Assembly (NCBI GenBank): GCA_949316495.1 | Contig: OX439007.1 | Coordinates: forward strand, 11,629,479 to 11,693,478 | DNA length: 64,000 nucleotides | Reading direction: 5' to 3' | From: Amphiduros pacificus | Lineage: Eukaryota > Annelida > Polychaeta > Phyllodocida > Hesionidae | Translations under genes and position numbers: made by a program | In this document: positions 1-11,883 of the stretch, one piece after another | Layout of the letters: every line of letters begins with the position of its first letter | How positions within the stretch are numbered: position 1 is the stretch's first letter | The notes under the pieces: model-generated | What the model saw: only the letters and a program-made list of their open reading frames with translations | What the model was told of the DNA's origin: nothing | Database searches by the model: none

Positions 1-1446
1 TTGGATGATTACTTACATCCCATTAATACCCAGTCTATGCATTGTAACTGTAACTGATGCTTTGGATGATTACTTACATCCCATTAATACCCAGTCTATG
101 CATTGTAACTGTAACTGATGCTTTGGATGATTACTTACACCCCATTAATACCCAGTCTATGTATTGTAACTGTAACTGATGCTTTGGATGATTACTTACA
201 CCCCATTAATACCCAGTCTATGCTTTGTAACTGTAACTGATGCTTTGGATGATTACTTACACCCCATTAATACCCAGTCTATGCATTGTAACTGTAACTG
301 ATGCTTTGGATGATTACTTACATCCCATTAATACCCAGTCTATGAATTGTAACTGTAACTGATGCTTTGGATGATTACTTACACCCCATTAATACCCAGT
401 CTATGCATTGTAACTGTAACTGATGCTTTGGATGATTACTTACATCCCATTAATACCCAGTCTATGCATTGTAACTGTAACTGATGCTTTGGATGATTAC
501 TTACACCCCATTAATACCCATTCTATGCATTGTAACTGTAACTGATGCTTTGGATGATTACTTACACCCCATTAATACCCAGTCTATGCATTGTAACTGT
601 AACTGATGCTTTGGATGATTACTTACACCCCATTAATACCAAGACTATGCATTGTAACTGTAACTGATGCTTTGGATGATTACTTACATCCCATTAATAC
701 CCAGACTATGCATTGTAACTGTAACTGATGCTTTGGATGATTACTTACATCCCATTAATACCCAGACTATGCATTGTAACTGTAACTGATGCTTTGGATG
801 ATTACTTACACCCCATTAATACCCAGTCTATGAATTGTAACTGTAACTGATGCTTTGGATGATTACTTACACCCCATTAATACCCAGTCTATGCATTGTA
901 ACTGTAACTGATGCTTTGGATGATTACTTACACCCCATTAATACCCAGTCTATGCATTGTAACTGTAACTGATGCTTTGGATGATTACTTACACCCCATT
1001 AATACCAAGACTATGCATTGTAACTGTAACTGATGCTTTGGATGATTACTTACATCCCATTAATACCCAGACTATGCATTGTAACTGTAACTGATGCTTT
1101 GGATGATTACTTACATCCCATTAATACCCAGACTATGCATTGTAACTGTAACTGATGCTTTGGATGATTACTTACACCCCATTAATACCCAGTCTATGCA
1201 TTGTAACTGTAACTGATGCTTTGGATAATTACTTACATCCCATTAATACCCAGTCTATGAATTGTAACTGTAACTGATGCTTTGGATAATTACTTACACC
1301 CCATTAATACCCAGACTATGCATTGTAACTATAACTGAAGCTTTGGATGATTACTTACATCCCATTAATACCCAGTCTATGAATTGTAACTGCAACTGTG
1401 CTGGAGAGAATCACTTACACCCCATTAATACCCAGTCTGTGTATTA
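1..1446. repeat. 61-bp tandem repeat (minisatellite), about 23 copies
   Basis: A 61-bp unit starting TTGGATGATTACTTACA repeats head to tail from the first base of the window, with single-base variants (CATCCC/CACCCC, CCAGTC/CCAGAC) and decay in the last two copies. The array continues left of the window, so its true size is unknown. It lies in the intron just upstream of the first visible aminotransferase exon. Unlike the other large arrays here, I see no exon sequence in the unit. Confidence 0.97.
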
Positions 1447-1533
1447 TAACTGATGCTGTAGAGGATTGCATTTTAAAGTTAACAGTATAACTATAATTTG
1501 TGTGTTATAATCCCAAACTGTTGCCTATTTCAG

Positions 1534-1633
1534 CAGTGGCAGAGGTACATAGAGGGCCAGCCTCTCCGCTTCTACGACCGAGAACTCATGCCCCATCTCG
1601 TCCACGTCACCAGAACCATGGCCAAGTTTGTAG
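1534..1633 (+). CDS. aminotransferase exon 1 of those visible
   Basis: Starts after a TATTTCAG acceptor and encodes QWQRYIEGQPLRFYDREL followed by MPHLVHVTRTMAKFV. It ends GTAG before GCATGT. Only this GC donor keeps the reading frame into the next exon (F-V-G-C); the GT three bases earlier would shift frame. Confidence 0.88.
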
Positions 1634-4600
1634 GCATGTTATATCCATTTGTCACTCACAACCATAATGATCAAATTTAAGCATGTAATATCATCAGTTT
1701 GTTAGTCTCTGTGACTATTAGCAAGTTTGTAGGTATTTCATCATCAGTCACAATCACTATGACATAAGTTATATCATTAAAATCTTATTCAAATTCACCA
1801 TGACTACGTTTGTAGGCATGTCGTACAAATAATTCATCAGTCACTATAACTATGGCCAAGTTAAGCTCTAAAACCATTGCCCTATGTTTTAGTTAAGTCA
1901 GTGCTCCCTTTGAGGTCAAAAAGCACTTTAATAATTGATGTCCTCTGTGACCTTTGTAGGATGCAATGCAAGGGACTTGGTTTTGGTGCCCAATGTTACA
2001 ACAGCTGTCAACTGCGTGCTGCGGTCACAAAAACTCCAGCCAAATGACACTGTATTTTGTCTCTCAGTTGAGTATGGTAGGGATGCTTTATCTGGAGTTC
2101 CCTCATTGAAACAGTTTCCATTATTTATATGAGTCTTTTAAAAAAACTATCACACTTTTTAAAAAATTTTATCACAATAGATTGAGAAAAGAAGAAATAT
2201 ACATATTCTGATACCATGGATATTGATGAAAATGATGGAATGCTGTTTAAAAGTTGATGAATACTTTCACATCTTTAATCAAACTTCAACCAATAACATT
2301 TTCTTTGAACATATTTTAAGTTTTTTGATTACTATGTTAATCCTAAGAAAAGTTAAAAGAATTCCAAATCATTAATTTTTTAAATCCTTCTTAAATTGAC
2401 TTTCAATCAGCACCTTGGAGGAATTGTTATTTATTTGTAATTGTTATTTTATTTGTATATGTTTCGGTTATCAATGTTCAGGAGCTGTGAAGAAAATTCT
2501 AGGTCAGGTTTGTGAGGAATCTGGAGCAAAAGTGCAGGAAGAATTCCTTTCACTTCCACTTTCATCCAAACAACAAGTAAGCACTTATAGACACCGAAAG
2601 GAATTGTGCAAGAATTATGAAAATCATAAATAGATGATTAATGTTTTCGTAAACATTTTTTATTGATTCATTGAAATGTGTCTTTGTGAAATCTATTAAT
2701 ACAACAAATATTAACCCTTCTTTGAAAGAACATTCTGTAATTGTTTGGTGTCATTTTCAAGTGGCGTGTCATCAATGATGTACAGAAAGTAAAAAATTTC
2801 CAATGAGAGCTGCAATATGCATTTGACGTTATTAAGGTATTGCCCTTTGAAAAGTCCTTGTTCCTTTTTACAGGACTTGTGTGATAATTCTGTGGCCCTT
2901 TATGGGTTGAAAGCAAATAAATGAAAAGAATTGTAACTTTTTTACTTTTTGAAACTGCCTCATTAAACATGAAGTATTTTCCTGAAATGTTACCTAGATA
3001 TTGGACGTGGTGGAGACCAGACTGAAGCCTGGAACACGGCTCGCAGTGTTTGATCATATCCCCAGTAATACTCCTTTCATCATGCCAGTTCAAGATCTTG
3101 TCAAGATATGCCATAAAAAGTATGTGAAAAATTCATAAAAAATGACATTTTAGCTGCATCCATATAAGCACCATCTCCATGTTTTATCAAAAGTAGAAGA
3201 ATGAGTTCATGTGTAAAATATCAAAATAAATCATCATAAGATTCTGATTGGTCAAAACATATTATTTTCATTTTTTACCTAATAGTATGTATTGTATGCA
3301 AGAAACCTTGGTTTGAATGTGACCTTTGTTTCAGAGGGGTGGCAGTTCTGATAGATGGCGCTCATGCTCTGGGCATGCTCAGTCTGGACCTAGGTGATCT
3401 GGGTGCTGATTATTACTTGTCTAATGCCCACAAGTGGTTCTCTGCCCCCAAGGGTTCGGCCTTCATGTATGTAGACCCCCAGCATCAGCACTCCACCCGA
3501 CCCCTGGTTATATCTCATGGCTTCGGATCAGGCTTTAACTCTGAATTTATATGGTCAGGTAGGATATACTGCAATTATATCAAATTGAAAAAAAATTCTT
3601 ATAATGTTTTTGGTGATATCTTTCAAATCCTATGATAAGATATGAATCAAAAATAAAATAAAAATAAATGTTTATTTGTGTAGGTCTGCGAGATTACAGT
3701 GCATTTCTGTCCTTGCCTTCCGTTGTGACTTTCTGGCAGATGATAGGTGTGGCTGCCTCCAGGCATTACATGCACTCCCTGCTGACACAAGCTGGTAGGT
3801 CATATATTACACGCACTCCCTGCTGACACAAGCTGGTAGGTCATATATTACATGTACTCCTTGCTGACACAAGCTGGTAGGTCATATATTACATGCACTC
3901 CCTGCTGACACAAGCTGGTAGGTCATATATTACATGCACTCCCTGCTGACACAAGCTGGTAGGTCATATATTACATGTATTCCCTGCTGACACAAGCTGG
4001 TAGGTCATATATTACATGCACTCCCTGCTAACACAAGCTGATAGGTCATATATTACATGTACTCCCTGCTGACACAAGCTGGTAGGTCATATATTACATT
4101 TACTCCCTGCCTACACAAGCTGGTAGGTCATATATTACATGTACTCCCTGCTGACACAAGCTGGTAGGTCATATATTAGATGCACTCCCTGCTGACACAA
4201 GCTAGTAGGTCATATATTACATGCACTCCCTGCTGACACATGCTGGTAGGTCATATATTACATGTACTCCCTGCTGACACAAGCTGGTAGGTCACATATT
4301 ACATGCACTCCCTGCTGATACAAGCTAGTAGGTCATATATTACATGCACTCCCTGCTGACACAAGCTGATAGGTCATATATTACATGCACTCCCTGCTGA
4401 CACAAGCTGGTAGGTCATATATTACATGCACTCCCTGCTGACACAAGCTGATAGGTCATATATTACATGCACTCCCTGCTGACACAAGCTGATAGGTCAT
4501 ATATTACATGCACTCCCTGCTGACACATGCTGGTAGGTCATATATTACATGCACTCCCTGCTGACACAAGCTGGTAGGTCATATATTATATGCACTCCCT

Positions 4601-7600
4601 GCTGACACAAGCTGGTAGGTCATATATTACATGCACTCCCTGCTGACACAAGCTAGTAGGTCATATATTACATGCACTCCCTGCTGACACATGCTGGTAG
4701 GTCATATATTACATGTACTCCCTGCTGACACAAGCTGGTAGGTCATATATTACATGTACTCCCTGCTGACACAAGCTGGTAGGTCATATATTACATGTAC
4801 TCCCTGCCTACACAAGCTGGTAGGTCATATATTACATGTACTCCCTGCTGATACAAGCTGGTAGGTCATATATTACATGCACTCCCTGCTGACACATGCT
4901 GGTAGGTCATATATTACATGTACTCCCTGCTGACACAAGCTGGTAGGTCATATATTACATGTACTCCTTGCTGACACAAGCTGGTAGGTCATATATTACA
5001 TGCACTCCCTGCTGACACATGCTGGTAGGTCATATATTACATGTACTCCCTGCTGACACAAGCTGGTAGGTCATATATTACATGTACTTCCTGCCTACAC
5101 AAGCTGGTAGGTCATATATTACATGCACTCCCTGCTGACACAAGCTAGTAGGTCATATATTACATGCACTCCCTGCTGACACATGCTGGTAGGTCATATA
5201 TTACATGTACTCCCTGCTGACACAAGCTGGTAGGTCATATATTACATGCACTCCCTGCTGACACAAGCTGGTAGGTCATATATTACATGCACTCCCTGCT
5301 GAAACAAGCTGGTAGGTCATATATTACATGTACTCCCTGCTGATACAAGCTGGTAGGTCATATATTACATGCACTCCCTGCTAACACAAGCTGATAGGTC
5401 ATATATTACATGTACTCCCTGCTGACACAAGCTGGTAGGTCATATATTACATGTACTCCCTGCCTACACAAGCCGGTAGGTCATATATTACATGTACTCC
5501 CTGCTGACACAAGCTGGTAGGTCATATATTACATGTACTCCCTGCCTACACAAGCTGGTAGGTCATATATTACATGTACTCCCTGCTGATACAAGCTGGT
5601 AGGTCATATATTACATGCACTCCTACTGACACAAGCTAGTAGGTCATATATTACATGCACTCCCTGCTGACACATGCTGGTAGGTCATATATTACATGCA
5701 CTCCCTGCTGACACAAGCTGGTAGGTCATATATTACATGCACTCCCTGCTGACACAAGCTGGTAGGTCATATATTACATGTACTCCCTGCTGACACAAGC
5801 TGGTAGGTCATATATTACATGCACTCCCTGCTAACACAAGCTGATAGGTCATATATTACATGCACTCCCTGCTGACACAAGCTAGTAGGTCATATATTAC
5901 ATGCACTCCCTGCTGACACATGCTGGTAGGTCATATATTACATGTACTCCCTGCTGACACAAACTGATAGGTCATATATTACATGCACTCCCTGCTGACA
6001 CAAGCTGGTAGGTCATATATTACATGCACTCCCTGCTGACACAAGCTGGTAGGTCATATATTACATGCACTCCCTGCTGATACAAGCTGGTAGGTCATAT
6101 ATTACATGCACTCCCTGCTAACACAAGCTGGTAGGTCATATATTACATGCACTCCCTGCTAACACAAGCTGATAGGTCATATATTACATGTACTCCCTGC
6201 TGACACAAGCTGCTAGGTCATATATTACATGTACTCCCTGCCTACACAAGCTGGTAGGTCATATATTACATGTACTCCCTGTTGACACAAGCTGGTAGGT
6301 CATATATTACATGTACTCCCTGCCTACACAAGCTGGTAGGTCATATATTACATGTACTCCCTGCTGATACAAGCTGGTAGGTCATATATTACATGCACTC
6401 CCTGCTGACACATGCTGGTAGGTCATATATTACATGTACTCCCTGCTGACACAAGCTGGTAGGTCATATATTACATGTACTCCTTGCTGACACAAGCTGG
6501 TAGGTCATATATTACATGCACTCCCTGCTGACACATGCTGGTAGGTCATATATTACATGTACTCCCTGCTGACACAAGCTGGTAGGTCATATATTACATG
6601 TACTTCCTGCCTACACAAGCTGGTAGGTCATATATTACATGCACTCCCTGCTGACACAATCTGGTAGGTCATATATTACATGTACTCCCTGCTGATACAA
6701 GCTGGTAGGTCATATATTACATGCACTCCCTGCTAACACAAGCTGATAGGTCATATATTATATGTACTCCCTGCTGACACAAGCTGGTAGGTCATATATT
6801 ACATGCACTCCCTGCTAACACAAGCTGATAGGTCATATATTACATGCACTCCCTGCTGACACAATCTGGTAGGTCATATATTACATGTACTCCCTGCTGA
6901 TACAAGCTGGTAGGTCATATATTACATGTACTCCCTGCTGACACAAGCTGGTAGGTCAAATATTACATTTACTCCCTGCCTACACAAGCTGGTAGGTCAT
7001 ATATTACATGTACTCCCTGCTGACACAAGCTGGTAGGTCATATATTAGATGCACTCCCTCCTGACACAAGCTAGTAGGTCATATATTACATGCACTCCCT
7101 GCTGACACATGCTGGTAGGTCATATATTACATGTACTCCCTGCTGACACAAACTGATAGGTCATATATTACATGCACTCCCTGCTGACACATGCTGGTAG
7201 GTCATATATTACATGTACTCCCTGCTGACACAAACTGATAGGTCATATATTACATGCACTCCCTGCTGACACATGCTTGTAGGTCATATATTACATGTAC
7301 TCCCTGCTGACACAAGCTGGTAGGTCATATATTACATGCACTCCCTGCTGATACAAACTGATAGGTCATATATTACATGCACTCCCTGCTGACACATGCT
7401 GGTAGGTCATATATTACATGTACTCCCTGCTGACACAAGCTGGTAGGTCATATATTACATGCACTCCCTGCTGATACAAGCTAGTAGGTCATATATTACA
7501 TGCACTCCCTGCTGACACAAGCTGATAGGTCATATATTACATGCACTCCCTGCTGACACAAGCTGGTAGGTCATATATTACATGCACTCCCTGCTGACAC

Positions 7601-10600
7601 AAGCTGATAGGTCATATATTACATGCACTCCCTGCTGACACAAGCTGATAGGTCATATATTACATGCACTCCCTGCTGACACATGCTGGTAGGTCATATA
7701 TTACATGCACTCCCTGCTGACACAAGCTGGTAGGTCATATATTATATGCACTCCCTGCTGACACAAGCTGGTAGGTCATATATTACATGCACTCCCTGCT
7801 GACACAAGCTAGTAGGTCATATATTACATGCACTCCCTGCTGACACATGCTGGTAGGTCATATATTACATGTACTCCCTGCTGACACAAGCTGGTAGGTC
7901 ATATATTACATGTACTCCCTGCTGACACAAGCTGGTAGGTCATATATTACATGTACTCCCTGCCTACACAAGCTGGTAGGTCATATATTACATGTACTCC
8001 CTGCTGATACAAGCTGGTAGGTCATATATTACATGCACTCCCTGCTGACACATGCTGGTAGGTCATATATTACATGTACTCCCTGCTGACACAAGCTGGT
8101 AGGTCATATATTACATGTACTCCTTGCTGACACAAGCTGGTAGGTCATATATTACATGCACTCCCTGCTGACACATGCTGGTAGGTCATATATTACATGT
8201 ACTCCCTGCTGACACAAGCTGGTAGGTCATATATTACATGTACTTCCTGCCTACACAAGCTGGTAGGTCATATATTACATGCACTCCCTGCTGACACAAG
8301 CTAGTAGGTCATATATTACATGCACTCCCTGCTGACACATGCTGGTAGGTCATATATTACATGTACTCCCTGCTGACACAAGCTGGTAGGTCATATATTA
8401 CATGCACTCCCTGCTGACACAAGCTGGTAGGTCATATATTACATGCACTCCCTGCTGAAACAAGCTGGTAGGTCATATATTACATGTACTGCCTGCTGAT
8501 ACAAGCTGGTAGGTCATATATTACATGCACTCCCTGCTAACACAAGCTGATAGGTCATATATTACATGTACTCCCTGCTGACACAAGCTGGTAGGTCATA
8601 TATTACATGTACTCCCTGCCTACACAAGCCGGTAGGTCATATATTACATGTACTCCCTGCTGACACAAGCTGGTAGGTCATATATTACATGTACTCCCTG
8701 CCTACACAAGCTGGTAGGTCATATATTACATGTACTCCCTGCTGATACAAGCTGGTAGGTCATATATTACATGTACTCCCTGCTGACACAAACTGATAGG
8801 TCATATATTACATGCACTCCCTGCTGACACAAGCTGGTAGGTCATATATTACATGCACTCCCTGCTGACACAAGCTGGTAGGTCATATATTACATGCACT
8901 CCCTGCTGATACAAGCTGGTAGGTCATATATTACATGCACTCCCTGCTAACACAAGCTGGTAGGTCATATATTACATGCACTCCCTGCTAACACAAGCTG
9001 ATAGGTCATATATTACATGTACTCCCTGCTGACACAAGCTGCTAGGTCATATATTACATGTACTCCATGCCTACACAAGCTGGTAGGTCATATATTACAT
9101 GTACTCCCTGTTGACACAAGCTGGTAGGTCATATATTACATGTACTCCCTGCCTACACAAGCTGGTAGGTCATATATTACATGTACTCCCTGCTGATACA
9201 AGCTGGTAGGTCATATATTACATGCACTACCTGCTGACACATGCTGGTAGGTCATATATTACATGTACTCCCTGCTGACACAAGCTGGTAGGTCATATAT
9301 TACATGTACTCCCTGCTGACACAAGCTGGTAGGTCATATATTACATGTACTTCCTGCCTACACAAGCTGGTAGGTCATATATTACATGCACTCCCTGCTG
9401 ACACAATCTGGTAGGTCATATATTACATGTACTCCCTGCTGATACAAGCTGGTAGGTCATATATTACATGCACTCCCTGCTGACACAAGCTGGTAGGTCA
9501 TATATTACATGTACTCCCTGCTGATACAAGCTGGTAGGTCATATATTACATGCACTCCCTGCTAACACAAGCTGATAGGTCATATATTACATGTACTCCC
9601 TGCTGACACAAACTGATAGGTCATATATTACATGCACTCCCTGCTGACACAAGCTGGTAGGTCATATATTACATGCACTCCCTGCTGACACAAGCTAGTA
9701 GGTCATATATTACATGCACTCCCTGCTGATACAAACTGGTAGGTCATATATTACATGTACTCCCTGCTGACACATGCTGGTAGGTCATATATTACATGTA
9801 CTCCCTGCTGACACAAGCTGGTAGGTCATATATTACATGCACTCCCTGCTGACACAAGCTGGTAGGTCATATATTACATGCACTCCCTGCTGACACATGC
9901 TGGTAGGTTATATATTACATGCACTCCCTGCTGACACAAGCTGGTAGGCGACAACCTGTTATATCCTCACTGAATTGTGCAGAAGATATTCACATCTGCT
10001 CCATTTTTTATCTCATAACATCCACAGTGAGGGGTAGAATTTTTCTGTCATTCTCTGTCAACATTGATTTTCTCCTCTGAAACTAGCTATTAGTTTAGCT
10101 ATTAGTAGGTAATATGCGATATTTTCAGGGGGCCAATTCTACCTGTTTAACATAGGCTCAGATATCTCTTTGTTTTTGGAAAAAATTGAATAGCTTTCAA
10201 TGATATTTAAGAAGGCTGCCATTTGATTAACATGACAAATATTAGCCAATAAGAAAAGAGATAACAGATTCTATATGAAACATGCAATTTGATTGGCCTA
10301 AATTATCATTTGCTCAAGTTTGTTTATGGAACGGATTTCAATAATCATTTATGAAGCAATTTGCATACATTTCCAGAAGATGTTCATAAACATTATAGAA
10401 ATCAATGATCAGCATAGCCCTAAGGCCAATGGCCTATGTTTTAAACCTTTGTCTTACATTGTGTTTGATTTTCCAAGATTTATGAGCAGCTAATGTGACC
10501 GTTTTGCACAATAAAAAACTTAACATTTTAGGCCAAGATGACTTGTTATATAAATTATATAGGCTGCATGACTTATTATTTTCTTGTCTATAAAAAATCA

Positions 10601-11499
10601 GCAATGGGGTAAATTCAATCAAGCATCTTGAAACCTTTAGAATATACATGTAATTGAAAATGTTCAATCTTCAGGATCTTTCTTGGTCAATTTGTTTCTC
10701 TTATGTTAAAAACTTGAAATGATCTTTGGTATGAAATTGATAATATTTATTGCCAAAAATGTTGACACATATTTCCAACAGTGTTGACACATATTGCCAA
10801 CAGTGTTGACACATATTGCCAACAGTGTTGACACATATTGCCAAAAGTGTTAGATTTCTGCTATTTGTCCTATGGTTTGTGTGTCATTTACAGCAACATT
10901 ATTGATGGAGAAATGGGAGAGCAGTTTGCTGGCCCCTCTGGACATGTGTGGGAGCATGGCGGGAATCCGACTGCCTCTGGACCTCTATAAACACTGCTCA
11001 CCCCTCACCTACGACCATGCTGAACTCACCCAGAACGTACTCTATGACAAGTACAATATTGAGGTAACTCATGATTGTTATCTTTTTTTTCATGATTGTA
11101 ATGTAATCCTATCATTGCCGATTTAAATGCATGCCATTGGTTAATATTTATAGTTTACTTGTATCAGTGACTGTATAATTTAAGATGAATTATTTAGAAA
11201 TTATATTCTGATTGTTTCTGTTACTCCAAACATTATGCACCATTACAAATGCCTTTGTACATAATATACAAATGGATATAGCTATACTAAGACTGTATAT
11301 CTGAAAACCATGAAAAGTTATCTTGTGAAGCATGTCTCTTTTATCATTGTTTTCTTTGTGACAGGTGCCAATCAAATGTGTCCAGCGCCACCTATATGTG
11401 AGGATATCTTGTCACATCTACAATGAACTCTCAGAATATGAACACTTAGCTCAGGCCGTCATAGAGATAACAAATGAGAAAATCTTGCAAAACAAATGA
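1534..11499 (+). CDS. PLP-dependent class V aminotransferase (isopenicillin-N-epimerase-like), 3' eight exons
   Basis: Eight exons (1534-1633, 1960-2076, 2482-2576, 2998-3119, 3335-3558, 3684-3794, 10894-11063, 11365-11499) join in frame to 357 codons and a TGA stop at 11497-11499. The protein is a fold-type I, PLP-dependent enzyme of the aminotransferase V/cysteine desulfurase superfamily, closest in style to proteins annotated isopenicillin N epimerase-like. Diagnostic parts are RFYDRELMPHL near the visible N-terminus, LVPNVTTAVNCVLRS, the cofactor-binding LIDGAHALGM (Asp and His) and NAHKWFSAPKG, whose Lys should form the Schiff base. Roughly 60-80 N-terminal residues, including the start codon, must lie left of the window. 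Intron 1 requires a GC donor; the other donors are GT. Intron 6 is over 7 kb, mostly a 41-bp satellite derived from the end of exon 6. The substrate cannot be told from sequence; epimerase, lyase and desulfurase activities all occur in the family. Confidence 0.9.
1617..1862 (+). repeat. degenerate copies of the exon-1 end and donor
   Basis: The exon-1 end (CATGGCCAAGTTTGTAGGCA) is echoed at about 1720-1735 (GCAAGTTTGTAGGTATTT), 1802-1820 (ACGTTTGTAGGCATGTCG) and 1850-1861 (ATGGCCAAGTTA), about 85-100 bp apart, with shared filler such as CATCAGTCAC. It reads as an old, decayed tandem repeat that included the exon-intron junction. Confidence 0.65.
1960..2076 (+). CDS. aminotransferase exon 2
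   Basis: Acceptor TTTGTAG, donor GGTAGGG. Encodes CNARDLVLVPNVTTAVN, then CVLRSQKLQPNDTVFCLSVEY, the PLP-phosphate-binding segment typical of the family. Confidence 0.92.
2482..2576 (+). CDS. aminotransferase exon 3
   Basis: Acceptor GTTCAG, donor GTAAGC. Encodes GAVKKILGQVCEESGAKVQ then EEFLSLPLSSKQQ. Phase joins cleanly on both sides. Confidence 0.9.
2998..3119 (+). CDS. aminotransferase exon 4
   Basis: Acceptor TACCTAG, donor GTATGTG. Encodes ILDVVETRLKPGTRLAVFD then HIPSNTPFIMPVQDLVKICHK. A minus-strand open frame across this exon is a shadow. Confidence 0.9.
3335..3558 (+). CDS. aminotransferase exon 5, catalytic lysine
   Basis: Acceptor TTTCAG, donor GTAGGA. Encodes GVAVLIDGAHALGMLSL, then YYLSNAHKWFSAPKGSAFMY and SHGFGSGFNSEFIWS. 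It carries the cofactor Asp and His and the expected Schiff-base Lys. Confidence 0.95.
3684..3794 (+). CDS. aminotransferase exon 6, source of the 41-bp satellite
   Basis: Acceptor TGTGTAG, donor GTAGGT. Encodes GLRDYSAFLSLPSVVTFWQ then MIGVAASRHYMHSLLTQA. The last 30 exon bases (3765-3794) and the splice donor are the founding copy of the tandem array that follows directly. Confidence 0.93.
3765..9948 (+). repeat. 41-bp tandem repeat made of exon end plus 5' splice site, about 151 copies
   Basis: The unit is 41 bp, consensus GCTGACACAAGCTGGTAGGT followed by CATATATTACATGCACTCCC and T. The first unit is the real end of exon 6 and its donor; every later unit repeats the exon-derived 28-30 bases, then GTAGGT and the start of the intron. 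Common variants are TACATGTACT, CTACACAAGC, GATACAAGC, AACACAAGCTGATAGG (which loses the GT) and CACATGCTGG. The array runs into ordinary intron at GGCGACAACC. Confidence 0.98.
9949..10893. other. intron 6 remainder
   Basis: Unique AT-rich intron between the satellite and exon 7. Apart from the short 22-bp repeat at its end I see no gene or RNA here. Confidence 0.8.
10751..10851. repeat. 22-bp tandem repeat, about 4 copies
   Basis: GTGTTGACACATATTGCCAA plus CA repeats about four times, ending about 40 bp before the exon 7 acceptor. Confidence 0.9.
10894..11063 (+). CDS. aminotransferase exon 7
   Basis: Acceptor TTTACAG, donor GTAACT. Encodes ATLLMEKWESSLLAPLDMCG then SMAGIRLPLDLYKHCSPLTY and DHAELTQNVLYDKYNIE, the small C-terminal domain. 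The split Ala codon is shared with exon 6. Confidence 0.93.
11365..11499 (+). CDS. aminotransferase exon 8 (last)
   Basis: Acceptor GTGACAG. Encodes VPIKCVQRHLYVRISCHIYN then ELSEYEHLAQAVIEITNEKI and LQNK before TGA. The ISCHIYNE segment matches the family's usual C-terminal R-I-S-x-x-x-Y-N pattern. I see no clear AATAAA soon after the stop. Confidence 0.93.
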   Translation: MPIKCVQRHLYVRISCHIYNELSEYEHLAQAVIEITNEKILQNK

Positions 11500-11869
11500 A
11501 ATGTGAAGCTGGGTAGTGCAGATCCATGAGATAAACAGAAGAAAGATTTGTTGATAATTCTGAGGACAATTTTGTAAAAAAAGAAATTGTAAAATGGTAC
11601 AATACATGTCAAACAAAGATGAAAAGTAAAGTTGTTGATTTAAAAATGAATCTAATAATTTAAAGGTATCAAGCATCAATTCTGTGAGATGTTATTCAAA
11701 TATAACATACAAAGGACCATAATGACATGATTAATCCTATCATAAAGACATGAATAGAAATAACATTCAGACTGAAGTCTGTGTCAGCTAACTACTACAT
11801 TTAACGGGTAAACACAGGTAACGTGAACTCTTTTGGATAAAAATGAGTTCAAAGTAGGTTAGCATTGTC
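11500..11869. other. 3' flank of the aminotransferase gene
   Basis: AT-rich sequence between the stop codon and the 3' end of the LINE; presumably 3' UTR and spacer. No canonical AATAAA seen. Confidence 0.6.
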
Positions 11870-11883
11870 GCCCCGCCAGCCTG

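Noticed and set aside
2668-3114. 148-residue minus-strand open frame
   Set aside because: It overlaps exon 4 of the aminotransferase on the other strand and shows no domain; it is a shadow.
3765-9948. CRISPR-like array
   Set aside because: Units are contiguous copies with no unique spacers, in an animal intron next to coding exons; it is a minisatellite.
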